Of a DNA stretch of 64,000 nt, positions 40,126 to 49,881 are shown one piece after another. A program made the position numbers and the translations under genes. Source of the DNA: Flavobacterium sp. Lineage in GTDB: Bacteria; Bacteroidota; Bacteroidia; Flavobacteriales; Flavobacteriaceae. Under the pieces are notes generated by a model that was not told the DNA's origin, searched no databases, and worked only from the letters and a program-made list of their open reading frames with translations. Each line of letters starts with the position of its first letter. Position 1 is the first letter of the stretch. Location of the stretch: NCBI RefSeq assembly GCF_027484205.1, contig NZ_JAIXUB010000009.1, forward strand, positions 62,001-126,000, written 5' to 3'.

Positions 40126-41529
40126 ATGAAACATCTTAACAAATTATTTGCTTTATTGATGCTTTTAGGATTAAGTTCTCAAGCACAAGATAGTAACAAC
40201 AAATGGGCTATTTCGTTTGGTGTAAACGCAGTAGACGGAGGTAGAGTAAGTGCTGCTTCTAAATTAGAGGATCAATTTTCTCAGTATTTTGATGCTAACA
40301 GATATTGGAATATTCTTCCATCTGTGTCTTATTTAAACGTATCAAGAAATGTAGGAAATAATTTTTCTTTCGGTGTAACAGGTTCTGTAAACAAAATGAA
40401 AAAGTTTGTTAGCGAAAGAGTTTATCCTTCAACTGATTATGTAGTTACAAATCCTGGTGATTTAAATTACTACGCTGTTGATGGTATTGTTAAATATAGC
40501 TTTATGAATCTATTAGGTTCAAAATGGTTAGAGCCATCTGCACATGTTGGTGGAGGTTACACTTGGTTAGGTGATGATGCTAAAGGTGGAACTGTAAATG
40601 GAGGTTTAGGTATAACTTTTTGGTTTACTGAGCAAGTTGGTCTTTCTTTTCAATCAACTTACAAACATTCATTTGATTCAAGAGATAATGCTGATGCTAT
40701 CCCAACTCACTTGCAACACTTTGGAGGTTTAACTTTCAAATTTGGTGCTAGCGATAAAGATAATGATGGTATCTACGATAAAGATGACGCTTGTCCAGAT
40801 GTATTTGGATTAAAAGCTTTCAATGGTTGTCCTGATACTGACGGTGACGGAATCGAAGATTCTAAAGATTCTTGTCCAGAAGAAGCTGGAACAGTTGAAA
40901 TGAACGGTTGTCCTGATACTGACGGTGACGGAATTGCTGATAAAGATGATGCTTGTGTTGATGTAGCAGGTTTAAAATCTTTAGCTGGTTGTCCAGATGC
41001 TGATGGTGACGGAATTGCTGATAAAGATGATTCTTGTCCAACTGTAAAAGGTCCAAAAGAAAACAAAGGTTGTCCTTGGCCAGATAGAGATGGTGATAAC
41101 GTATTAGACAAAGATGATAAATGTCCAGATGTTAAAGGTACTGTAGCTAATCAAGGTTGTCCTGAAGTTTCTGACGAAGCTATCAAAAGATTAAATGATT
41201 ATGCTAAAACTATCTTATTCGATACTAACAAAGCTACTTTCCAACAAAGAACTTACCCAGTATTAGAAGCTATTACTGCTATCTTGAAAGAATACCCAAG
41301 TGCTAACTTCTCAATTGAAGGACACACTGATTCTGATGGTAAAGATGCTGCTAACTTAACTTTGTCTGAAAACAGAGCTGCTGCAGTTAAAAATTACTTA
41401 ATCGAAAAAGGTATCGCTTCTTCAAGATTATCATCTAAAGGTTTCGGTGAGTCAATGCCAATTGATTCTAACAAAACTAAAGCTGGTAAAGCTAATAACA
41501 GAAGAGTTGAAGTGAAATTAGTAAAATAA
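40126..41529 (+). CDS. OmpA family protein with thrombospondin type 3 (Ca-binding) repeats
   Basis: Signal peptide, beta-barrel, repeated [21 protein letters not shown] units, C-terminal OmpA domain [37 protein letters not shown]. Confidence 0.93.
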   Translation: MKHLNKLFALLMLLGLSSQAQDSNNKWAISFGVNAVDGGRVSAASKLEDQFSQYFDANRYWNILPSVSYLNVSRNVGNNFSFGVTGSVNKMKKFVSERVYPSTDYVVTNPGDLNYYAVDGIVKYSFMNLLGSKWLEPSAHVGGGYTWLGDDAKGGTVNGGLGITFWFTEQVGLSFQSTYKHSFDSRDNADAIPTHLQHFGGLTFKFGASDKDNDGIYDKDDACPDVFGLKAFNGCPDTDGDGIEDSKDSCPEEAGTVEMNGCPDTDGDGIADKDDACVDVAGLKSLAGCPDADGDGIADKDDSCPTVKGPKENKGCPWPDRDGDNVLDKDDKCPDVKGTVANQGCPEVSDEAIKRLNDYAKTILFDTNKATFQQRTYPVLEAITAILKEYPSANFSIEGHTDSDGKDAANLTLSENRAAAVKNYLIEKGIASSRLSSKGFGESMPIDSNKTKAGKANNRRVEVKLVK

Positions 41530-41550
41530 TTTCTTCCAAAATATTTTTAA

Positions 41551-41581
41551 GAAACGCCTCGATTTATCGGGGCGTTTTTTT
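41551..41581 (+). terminator. Rho-independent terminator
   Basis: AAACGCCTCGA-TTTA-TCGGGGCGTTTTTT. Confidence 0.8.
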
Positions 41582-41592
41582 ATATTTATAAA

Positions 41593-44349
41593 ATGAATAA
41601 CAACTCATTTTTAAATAAACTTGCTAAAGTAATTGTCACTGATTATTCTGATAATTTTTCAGATTTAATAATTATTCTGCCTAACAGAAGAGCTAAAGTT
41701 TTTCTTATTGATGAGCTAAAAAAGGAAACAACTACAACTATATTTTCTCCTGAAATTATAAGTATTGAAGACTTTGTTCAAAACATTGCAGGAATTCGTT
41801 CTATTGATAGCGTCGAATTATTATTCGAGTTTTATAATGTGTATCTTTCAGTAACTGACAAAGACCAAGAATCTTTCGAAACCTTTGCTAATTGGGCAAA
41901 AACATTACTTCAAGATTTCAACGAAATTGATCGGTATCTTCTTGAACCAGATAAGATTCTTAAATATCTTGAAAATATTAAGGAAGTCGAACATTGGGCA
42001 GTTGACATTGACAAACGAACCGACTTAATTGATAAATATTTAATTTTCTGGAAAAAACTTCCACTGTATTATCATTCACTTTATAATTATTTATTACATA
42101 AAGGAATTGGTTATCAAGGTCTGATTTATAGAGAAGCAGTTGATAATCTTAACCATTTTTCAGAAACTATAAAAGATAAAAAATTCCTTTTCGCTGGATT
42201 TAATGCTTTGAACCATGCCGAAGAAAAAATTATACAACATCTTTTAGCGATTGATAGAGCCAAAATCTATTGGGATATCGATGAAACTTTTTTGAATGAT
42301 CCATTTCACGATACAGGACTTTTTCAAAGAAGATTCAAATCCTCTTGGCCATATTATAAAACCAATCCCTATGAATGGATTACGAATGATTTTAAGCATG
42401 AAAAGAACATTCAAGTTATTGGTACACCAAAAGCAATTGGTCAAGCCAAAATTGTAGGCGAAATAATTGAAAAACAAAGTATTCAAAACGAAGGTAAACT
42501 TCAAAATGTTGCCGTAGTTCTTGGCGAAGAATCGCTTTTGGTTCCCATTTTATATTCGCTTCCATCCAATGTTGATGCATTAAATATTACGATGGGTTAT
42601 TCAAGTAAAAATAATCCAGCGCAATTGCTTATCGCCAAACTATTTAAAGCACATACTAATGCCATTTCGAGAAACGCTTCAAGCTATGTATTTTATTACA
42701 AAGACGTTTTGGATATTTTGACGCATCCACTGATTGAACCTTACATCAATACTAAAGAATTGGTAAACCGAATCAATCAGAACAATTATACTTTCATAGT
42801 TCACAAACGAATCCTAGAATTGCAAGAAAATCAGAATGAATTATTTCAATTGATTTTTCAAAAATGGGATACTTCTTCTGTAACTATTTTGGAAAATTTG
42901 AGTCAGATTTTACTCAAAATAAAATCCAATTTGAGTTCCGACAATGACGAAGAAAAGATTACCAATGCTTTTGTTTATTCGATTTTCAAAGTGATAAACA
43001 AAATGATTTCGTATTTTTCATCTAATTCAAATATCGATTCTGTTGAAACACTTTTTGCTATTTACAAACAAGTAATTGATGTTGCTGAAGTTTCTTTTGA
43101 AGGCGAACCTTTAAACGGATTGCAAATTATGGGAGTTTTGGAAAGTCGTGTGCTCGATTTCGAAACTGTAATAATCACATCGGTAAATGAAGGCAAATTT
43201 CCTGCTGGAAAAAGCATGAATTCGTTCATTCCTTATGATGTAAAAAAAGAATATGGTTTGCCAACTTTTAAAGAAAAAGACGCCATTTATACTTATCATT
43301 TCTATCATTTATTACAACGTGCTAAAAATATTTATTTGCTGTATAATTCTGATAGTGAAGGTTTAGACGCTGGAGAACGAAGTCGTTTTATCACACAATT
43401 AGAAGTCGAAAAACAACCGAATCACAATTTGACATTTCAAACGTACAATGCTAATGTTCCTGAAATTGCACATCAACCTTTAGTAATTCCAAAATCGGAA
43501 AAAGTGTTGTTGCGATTGAAAGAAATTGCTGACAAAGGATTTTCTCCATCAGCATTGACGACGTATATTCGAAATCCGATTCAGTTTTATTTCCAAAGAA
43601 TATTACGAATTTCCGAAACCGATGAAGTAGAAGAAAATATCGCAGTAAATACACTTGGAACCATCATTCACGGAACTTTAGAAGAATTGTACAAACCATT
43701 TATTGGTAAGATTTTAATTGAAAATGATATTAAAATTTGCATCAAAAATATCGATGAAGAAGTGTTGAAACAATTCAAATTAGTTTACAAAGAAGGCGAA
43801 ATCAAAAAAGGAAGAAATCTGCTAGCTTTTGAAGTTGCCAAACGAAATGTATTGAATTTCTTGAAACTAGAATTGGAAGCCATTCAAAACGGAGATGAAA
43901 TTCAGATTATTGCCTTAGAGAAACATTTAGAACGTGAATTAATTCATCCAAAATTACCATTTTCTGTTACAATTGGCGGAAATGTAGACAGAATCGAAAA
44001 TCGAAACGGAAGAATTAGAATAATCGATTACAAAACCGGAAATGTTACAAAACCAAGTGTCACTTTAAAATCCTGGAATGGCTTAACAGAAGACATCAAA
44101 AACGATAAAATTATTCAAATTCTTGCCTACGCATTTATGTATGAAAAAGAAGCCAAAGGCCTAGAAATCGAAGCCGGAATTATATCTTTCAAAAACTTAA
44201 AAAATGGATTTTTGCCATTTAGTTTCAAAGAAGGTAAAGAAACAATAGAAGTAATTTCACCCGAAATAATGGAGAGTTATATTGAAGAAATTGTGGTTTT
44301 GTTAAATGAAATTTTGAGTGTTGATGTGGCTTTTGAGGAGAAAGTTTAA
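41593..44349 (+). CDS. PD-(D/E)XK nuclease family protein, AddB-like
   Basis: IILPNRRAKVFLIDEL, VIITSVNEGKFPAGKS, FSPSALTTYIRNPIQFYFQRILRI, GNVDRIENRNGRIRIIDYKTGNV. Confidence 0.9.
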   Translation: MNNNSFLNKLAKVIVTDYSDNFSDLIIILPNRRAKVFLIDELKKETTTTIFSPEIISIEDFVQNIAGIRSIDSVELLFEFYNVYLSVTDKDQESFETFANWAKTLLQDFNEIDRYLLEPDKILKYLENIKEVEHWAVDIDKRTDLIDKYLIFWKKLPLYYHSLYNYLLHKGIGYQGLIYREAVDNLNHFSETIKDKKFLFAGFNALNHAEEKIIQHLLAIDRAKIYWDIDETFLNDPFHDTGLFQRRFKSSWPYYKTNPYEWITNDFKHEKNIQVIGTPKAIGQAKIVGEIIEKQSIQNEGKLQNVAVVLGEESLLVPILYSLPSNVDALNITMGYSSKNNPAQLLIAKLFKAHTNAISRNASSYVFYYKDVLDILTHPLIEPYINTKELVNRINQNNYTFIVHKRILELQENQNELFQLIFQKWDTSSVTILENLSQILLKIKSNLSSDNDEEKITNAFVYSIFKVINKMISYFSSNSNIDSVETLFAIYKQVIDVAEVSFEGEPLNGLQIMGVLESRVLDFETVIITSVNEGKFPAGKSMNSFIPYDVKKEYGLPTFKEKDAIYTYHFYHLLQRAKNIYLLYNSDSEGLDAGERSRFITQLEVEKQPNHNLTFQTYNANVPEIAHQPLVIPKSEKVLLRLKEIADKGFSPSALTTYIRNPIQFYFQRILRISETDEVEENIAVNTLGTIIHGTLEELYKPFIGKILIENDIKICIKNIDEEVLKQFKLVYKEGEIKKGRNLLAFEVAKRNVLNFLKLELEAIQNGDEIQIIALEKHLERELIHPKLPFSVTIGGNVDRIENRNGRIRIIDYKTGNVTKPSVTLKSWNGLTEDIKNDKIIQILAYAFMYEKEAKGLEIEAGIISFKNLKNGFLPFSFKEGKETIEVISPEIMESYIEEIVVLLNEILSVDVAFEEKV

Positions 44350-44352
44350 CAC

Positions 44353-44456
44353 TTAACCGCAAAGGCGCTAAGTTTTTCGCAAAGTTCGCAAGTTTTTTAT
44401 ATTTTTAGAAAGAAAGCTTAGTGACCTTCGTGCATTCTTCGTGTCTTTGCGGTTAA
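44353..44456. repeat. intergenic imperfect inverted-repeat element with 12-bp perfect terminal inverted repeats
   Basis: TTAACCGCAAAG (44353-44364) and CTTTGCGGTTAA (44445-44456); arms made of degenerate CGCAAAG-like units. Confidence 0.7.
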
Positions 44457-45235
44457 ACTCTTTTTAAAAACTCACCCAAAACAACCAACAATTCTTCCTT
44501 ATTTTCAATATGGCTCATGTGTCCGTCTGGGAAAGTGTGCAGTTTTACGTTGGTTCCCTCAATTTGGTCAATATTTTCATCGTAATTCAAAACGGGATCT
44601 TCTTTTCCTAAAATCAACAGCATTGGATAAGAAGCAAAATGCAAAATAACTTCTCTATCTTTTCTAATTTTCATTCCTTCTTGACAAGCAACAATTCCTT
44701 GAAGTGGCGTTTTTAAAGCTTCCAACTTTACATATTCAATTTCATCCAAAAAGATTTCACGATTTTTCTCACTGAATAAATTCGCAACACTCATTCGAAT
44801 ACAAGCCACATAATTTTTCTTAACTGCAATAATCGCTCGGTCACGATTGGCTTTTCGTTCGTCGCTATCAGCTCTTGAAGTGGAGTTTAAAAGCACCAAA
44901 CCTTTCATAGCATCTGGATACAATTCGGCGAAAGCCAACGCAATATAACCGCCCATAGAATGACCAACCAAAACCGCTTTTCTAATTTTCAATTCGTGCA
45001 AAACGTGATGCACCATATCGGCTTGATCTTCCATAGAATGAACGTAACCTAAGCATTCTGTTTGTCCATGACCTAATAAATCAATAGCAATAACGCGGTG
45101 TTTCTTTGAAAACTCTGGCACAAAAGCATTCCACATTTCTTTATTTTCATAAAAACCATGCAATAAAACTACAACCGTACCTTTTCCTTGGTCGGTGTAT
45201 GTGATTTTGGTGTTTTTAAAGATGGTGATTTTCAT
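44453..45235 (-). CDS. alpha/beta hydrolase
   Basis: VVLLHGFYENKEMWNAFVPEF, AVLVGHSMGGYIALAFAELYPD, catalytic His in FPDGHMSHIENKEELL. Confidence 0.93.
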   Translation of the reverse strand: MKITIFKNTKITYTDQGKGTVVVLLHGFYENKEMWNAFVPEFSKKHRVIAIDLLGHGQTECLGYVHSMEDQADMVHHVLHELKIRKAVLVGHSMGGYIALAFAELYPDAMKGLVLLNSTSRADSDERKANRDRAIIAVKKNYVACIRMSVANLFSEKNREIFLDEIEYVKLEALKTPLQGIVACQEGMKIRKDREVILHFASYPMLLILGKEDPVLNYDENIDQIEGTNVKLHTFPDGHMSHIENKEELLVVLGEFLKRV

Positions 45236-45367
45236 TGGTGCAAAACTATAACTTTAATTTTTTTTGAAACACAAAAGTCACAAAAGAATGTAAAACAATT
45301 ATCGTTAATAACTTTTGTACCTTTTATGCTTGAAAATAAATATATTTGAGAAACAGATTTTAGAAGT

Positions 45368-46579
45368 ATGAATAGATTAGTTATCATTGGAAACGGATTT
45401 GATTTGGCGCATGGACTACCAACTAGTTATAGAGATTTTATTGATGATTTTTGGAAAAGCATTATTAGTAATTATGATAATAAGAAAGTTTGGTTATACG
45501 AAAGTGAAATCATTACTATTCAAATTGAATTGACTTGGCAAAATTTTGAAGTTATTGGTGAAAGTATAAAACAAATTAATACTTATTTTGAATTGGTTAA
45601 ATTTGTCAATACTTATTCTTCAGGTTTTAATCCATATCAACGTTCAGATAAAAATGATTCATACATAAAGTTTCATAATAAATTTTTTGAAACAATTTGC
45701 AGCAAAATGTCCATAGAAAACTGGGTCGATATAGAGAATGAATATTATTTTCAATTAATTGATTTACTCTTACCTAAAGTTATAGCATTTATCCCAAAAG
45801 AAAAAAAGGAAAAAGAAATAACTATTCTTAATCGTGAATTTGAAGAAATCAAAAAATTGTTAAGTGAGTATTTAATGAATAAAATTGATTATGCAAAGTC
45901 ATTTAACCAAAAAGAGATTAAAGATTTCTTAAATATTTTAGATGATGACAACTATTCCTTTACAGAATTTGATAAGTTTTTTGATGAATTCCCACCAAAA
46001 ATTCATAACAGAATCAAAGAAGAACATGTTAGATTGATGAAAACAAAAATAGAAATCCCGAAATTCTTCTTAAATTTTAATTACACATATACGTTAGCTC
46101 TTTATTTACAAAAGTTAAATTTAAAAAGTAATCGAATGAATCAAATTCATGGGAAAATAGATGACGAAGCCAATCCAATTAATTTTGGCTTTGGTGATGA
46201 AATGGATAAGAATTATCAAAAAATAGAAGAGAAAAACGATAATGAATATTTAAGAAATATAAAGTCTTTTCAGTATCTTCATACACCTAACTATAAAAAT
46301 CTTTTAGATTTAATTGATAGTGAAATATTTCAAGTATTTATTTTGGGACATTCATGTGGATTGTCTGATAGAATTCTGTTAAATACAATTTTTGAGCATG
46401 AAAATTGTTGCTCAATCAAAGTTTTTTATCATCAAAAAAATGACGGTTTAGATAATTATACAGAAATCATTCAAAACATTTCTCGCCATTTCAATAAGAA
46501 GAAATTAATGAGAGAAAAAATTGTAAACAAAACATTGTGTCAACCTTTACCGCAAATTCAATTACCCAAGAAAGCATAG
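45368..46579 (+). CDS. AbiH family (bacteriophage abortive infection-like) protein
   Basis: N-terminal MNRLVIIGNGFDLAHGLPTSYRDFIDDFW, central FFLNFNYTYTLALYLQ, VFILGHSCGLSDRILLNTIFE, as in AbiH proteins. Confidence 0.85.
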   Translation: MNRLVIIGNGFDLAHGLPTSYRDFIDDFWKSIISNYDNKKVWLYESEIITIQIELTWQNFEVIGESIKQINTYFELVKFVNTYSSGFNPYQRSDKNDSYIKFHNKFFETICSKMSIENWVDIENEYYFQLIDLLLPKVIAFIPKEKKEKEITILNREFEEIKKLLSEYLMNKIDYAKSFNQKEIKDFLNILDDDNYSFTEFDKFFDEFPPKIHNRIKEEHVRLMKTKIEIPKFFLNFNYTYTLALYLQKLNLKSNRMNQIHGKIDDEANPINFGFGDEMDKNYQKIEEKNDNEYLRNIKSFQYLHTPNYKNLLDLIDSEIFQVFILGHSCGLSDRILLNTIFEHENCCSIKVFYHQKNDGLDNYTEIIQNISRHFNKKKLMREKIVNKTLCQPLPQIQLPKKA

Positions 46580-46581
46580 TT

Positions 46582-46660
46582 TTGTCATTTCGTCTCGTCT
46601 TTTTTGACGAGAGAGAAATCACACAAAATAATCGAAAGTGATATTCCTTCGGAATGACAA
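46582..46660. repeat. short intergenic repeat with terminal inverted repeats and internal hairpin
   Basis: TTGTCATT...AATGACAA; internal CTCGTC-TTTTTT-GACGAG; GTCATTTCG...GAGAAATCACA...CCTTCGGAATGACA layout resembles dispersed Bacteroidota repeats. Confidence 0.55.
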
Positions 46661-46671
46661 CTAGGAACATA

Positions 46672-46698
46672 AAAAAACGGCTCACTTTCGCAAACCGT
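46672..46698 (-). terminator. terminator downstream of the aminopeptidase P gene
   Basis: Minus strand ACGGTTTGC-GAAA-GTGAGCCGT followed by TTTTTTT. Confidence 0.6.
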
Positions 46699-46732
46699 CT
46701 TTTCTCTTTCTTCTTGTATCTATTTTCTAAAA

Positions 46733-48025
46733 CTAACTATTCATTAAACTTTCAATTTCCTCCACTTCAATAGGAATATTACGCATCAAGTTGAACGCTT
46801 CACCTTTTTCCTGAATCACCATATCGTCTTCAATACGAATTCCGAAACCTTCTGCCGGAATGTAAATTCCTGGCTCAACAGTGAATACCATATTGGCTTG
46901 CATTGGTTCGTGTAATAATCCGTAATCGTGTGTGTCTAATCCCATGTGGTGCGACGTTCCGTGCATGAAATATTTTTTGTATGCTGGCCAATCTGGATTT
47001 TCGTTTTGAACATCGGCTTTGTCAATCAATCCCAAACCTAGAAGTTCAGAAGTCATGATTTTACCAACTTCTACATGATATTGTTTCCACAAAGTTCCAG
47101 GAACTAACATTTTTGTAGCTTCATTTTTTACACGTAAAACCGCATTATATACTTCTTTTTGTCTCTCAGAAAAACGTCCTGAAACTGGAACCATTCGCGT
47201 CATATCACTTGAATAATTTGCGTATTCTGCACCAACATCAAGCAAAATTAAATCGCCTGGATTACATTGTTGGTTGTTTTCAATGTAATGCAACACATTC
47301 GCATTATTACCCGAAGCAATAATTGGTGTGTAAGCAAAACCTTTGGAACGATTTCTTAAAAATTCATGTGCAAATTCGGCTTCAATTTCATATTCCATTA
47401 CGTTTGGTTTTACGAAATTCAAAATTCTACGAAAACCTTTTTCAGTGATATTACAAGCTTCTTGAATTAAATCCAATTCTTCGCTTTCTTTCACAGAACG
47501 AATTCTTTGCAAAATTGGGTTCGATTTTTCCACTTTATGCGCAGGATAATTTTCTTTCCACCATTTAATAAAACGTGCTTCACGAGTTTCGGTTTCAATC
47601 ACCGCACGATAATGTTCGTTAGTGTTGATGTAAATGGTTTCGGCATAAGTCATCACTTCTTTCAACGTTTTATGAAAATCTTGCAACCAAATCACACTTT
47701 TAATTCCCGCAACTTGAAAAGCTCTTTCTTTAGTAAGTTTTTCGCCTTCCCAAATTGCGATGTGCTCGTTAGTTTCTTTCAGAAATAAAATCTCTTTTAA
47801 ATTTTCATATGGCGCATCTGGAAAAAGCAACAAAATACTTTCTTCTTGATCAACGCCAGATAAATAAAAAATATCACGATGTTGTGCAAATGGCAAAGTA
47901 GAATCGGCAGAAACAGGGTAAATATCGTTCGAATTAAAAACGGCAACACTATTAGGTTTCATTTGTGCCGTGAATTTTGCTCTGTTTTTAATAAACAAAT
48001 CACGGTCTATTTGATGGTATTTCAT
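46733..48025 (-). CDS. aminopeptidase P family protein (Xaa-Pro aminopeptidase)
   Basis: GDLILLDVGAEYANYSSDMTRMVPVSGRFSERQKEVYNAVL, HGTSHHMGLDTHDYG, VFTVEPGIYIPAEGFGIRIEDDMVI. Confidence 0.94.
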   Translation of the reverse strand: MKYHQIDRDLFIKNRAKFTAQMKPNSVAVFNSNDIYPVSADSTLPFAQHRDIFYLSGVDQEESILLLFPDAPYENLKEILFLKETNEHIAIWEGEKLTKERAFQVAGIKSVIWLQDFHKTLKEVMTYAETIYINTNEHYRAVIETETREARFIKWWKENYPAHKVEKSNPILQRIRSVKESEELDLIQEACNITEKGFRRILNFVKPNVMEYEIEAEFAHEFLRNRSKGFAYTPIIASGNNANVLHYIENNQQCNPGDLILLDVGAEYANYSSDMTRMVPVSGRFSERQKEVYNAVLRVKNEATKMLVPGTLWKQYHVEVGKIMTSELLGLGLIDKADVQNENPDWPAYKKYFMHGTSHHMGLDTHDYGLLHEPMQANMVFTVEPGIYIPAEGFGIRIEDDMVIQEKGEAFNLMRNIPIEVEEIESLMNS

Positions 48026-48214
48026 ATGTAAGTTTTTATTGTTTTTTAATGGTCATATGCAATTGCCTGAAGGCTCATGTCATTTTATTTACCAAAATTA
48101 CGCAAACTATCTTTTCAATGTGTAGCCAAATGGCGTTATTTTCAACTTCAATGTCAAAAGCAAAAATCAACTTCAATTTTTAAAATTTCTCCAATCTGTG
48201 TTCCAAATAAAAAA

Positions 48215-48810
48215 CTATAAGATGTTTTTACGAATACGACTCATATGACGCGATGAAATCCCGAGAAAAGAGGATAAATAATGCAACGGAACTTCTTGCA
48301 GTAATTTAGGTTCGGTTGCCAATAGTTTTTTGTAACGTTCTTCAGGTGTTAATGTTAGCAAATCAATTCGGTAATCATCAATTAAGCAAATTTGTTTTTC
48401 AATAACATTGTAATAAAATTGATGAAATGCTTTATTGTTTTCAATTAAATCTTTGAAGGTTTTTAAATCTACAATCCATAGTTTACTATCGGCAATGGCT
48501 TTGATGCTCTTTCTTGATGGTTTTCCAAATAAAAAACTGCTTAACGAAGAAGTAACCGAATTTCTCAAAGCTAAATACGTCGTTTTTTCCTCGTCTAAAA
48601 CTTCAATCGAATGTTGTAAAATGCCGCTTTCTACAAAACAAAAATGTTGACAAATTTCTCCCTCTTTTGCAAAGAATTCGTTTTTTTAAGATGTAATATT
48701 TGAAACGTTTCTCTAGCTTTAACAATCAATTCTTGCATGTAATCATCTTTTACATCAATAAATTGACATAAATAATCAAGAAAAGTATCGTTCGATTTTG
48801 AAACTGACAT
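48215..48810 (-). pseudogene. Crp/Fnr family transcriptional regulator, frameshifted at an A7 tract
   Basis: From 48810 the reading frame encodes MSVSKSNDTFLDYLCQFIDVKDDYMQELIVKARETFQILHLKK and stops at 48631; a shifted frame continues NEFFAKEGEICQHFCFVESGILQHSIEVLDEEKTTYLALRNSVTSS...SSFLGISSRHMSRIRKNIL. Shift is at the poly-T (minus poly-A) tract 48681-48687. Confidence 0.8.
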
Positions 48811-48887
48811 CTATAAAAGTTTCAACAAAAATATCCAAATAGTTTTCAACTCAGATTAAAATCTATATTTTTATAAAAAATTTCATA

Positions 48888-49739
48888 ATGAGAACTAAAT
48901 TTTTGTTACTACTTCTTCTTTTTGTAGCTTGTCTTCAAGCACAAGATAAAAAAGCCTATCAATTATTTGATAAAAATGGAAAGAAAGTATCTTATGATAA
49001 ATTATTAAAAGCATCTTTGAAAACACAAGTTGTTCTTTTTGGAGAATATCATAATAATTCGGTGGCGCATTGGTTACAACTTGAATTAACTAAAGATGTT
49101 GCTGCACAAACAAAAGTTGTTCTCGGTGCAGAAATGATTGAAGCCGACAATCAAACACAATTAAACCAATACTTAAAAGGTGAAATCGATCAAAGAAAAT
49201 TAGATTCCACTGCACGACTTTGGAAAAATCATCCCACAGATTACAAACCTTTAGTTGATTTTGCAAAAGAAAATAAATTTGATTTCATAGCCACAAACAT
49301 TCCAAGGCGTTATGCTTCGATGGTATTCAAAAAAGGATTAGAAGAACTTCAAACTCTAAAAGATGAAGAGAAATCATGGATAGCACCTTTACCAATTGAA
49401 TTTGACATCAATCTTCCTGGATATCAAGGAATGATGAACATGCAAGGCGGACATGCTGGCGACAAAATGCCAAAAGCTCAAGCCATAAAAGATGCAACAA
49501 TGGCCTATTTTATCAATAAGAATTTAGCATCAAACTCTGTTTTCATTCATTACAACGGAACCTATCATTCCGATAACTTTGAAGGAATCAATTGGTATTT
49601 AAAAAAATACAATCCAACAATTGAAATTGTAACCATTTCGTGTGTAGAACAAAAAGACGTATCTAAATTAGAGAAAGAAAATTACAATAAAGCCAACTTC
49701 ATTCTCGTTATAGATGAAGATGTAACAAAAACGTATTAA
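48888..49739 (+). CDS. ChaN family lipoprotein / haem-binding uptake-like protein
   Basis: VVLFGEYHNNSVAHWLQLELTKDV, GAEMIEADNQTQLNQYL, HYNGTYHSDNFEGINWYLKK. Confidence 0.85.
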   Translation: MRTKFLLLLLLFVACLQAQDKKAYQLFDKNGKKVSYDKLLKASLKTQVVLFGEYHNNSVAHWLQLELTKDVAAQTKVVLGAEMIEADNQTQLNQYLKGEIDQRKLDSTARLWKNHPTDYKPLVDFAKENKFDFIATNIPRRYASMVFKKGLEELQTLKDEEKSWIAPLPIEFDINLPGYQGMMNMQGGHAGDKMPKAQAIKDATMAYFINKNLASNSVFIHYNGTYHSDNFEGINWYLKKYNPTIEIVTISCVEQKDVSKLEKENYNKANFILVIDEDVTKTY

Positions 49740-49761
49740 AATCGTCTAATTTATTTGAAAC

Positions 49762-49860
49762 GAATGGTCTGCGCATTTTTGCAATCCATTTTCCCGCTTT
49801 TCTCTGCAATCTTTTCTTTTTTTAAAAGAAAAAAAGAAAAGGATTTCCGTTATAATCGGG
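49762..49860. repeat. intergenic palindromic repeat candidate
   Basis: Perfect 13-bp inverted repeat CTTTTCTTTTTTT-AAAAG-AAAAAAAGAAAAG (49811-49841) followed by GGATTTCCGTTATAATCGGGG. Confidence 0.45.
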
Positions 49861-49881
49861 GTTATTTAATAAACTATCCAT

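Noticed and set aside
40773-41111. Antisense ORFs opposite the TSP3 repeats of the OmpA gene
   Set aside because: Repetitive ([14 protein letters not shown]) because they mirror the Asp/Gly-rich repeat; no independent coding evidence.
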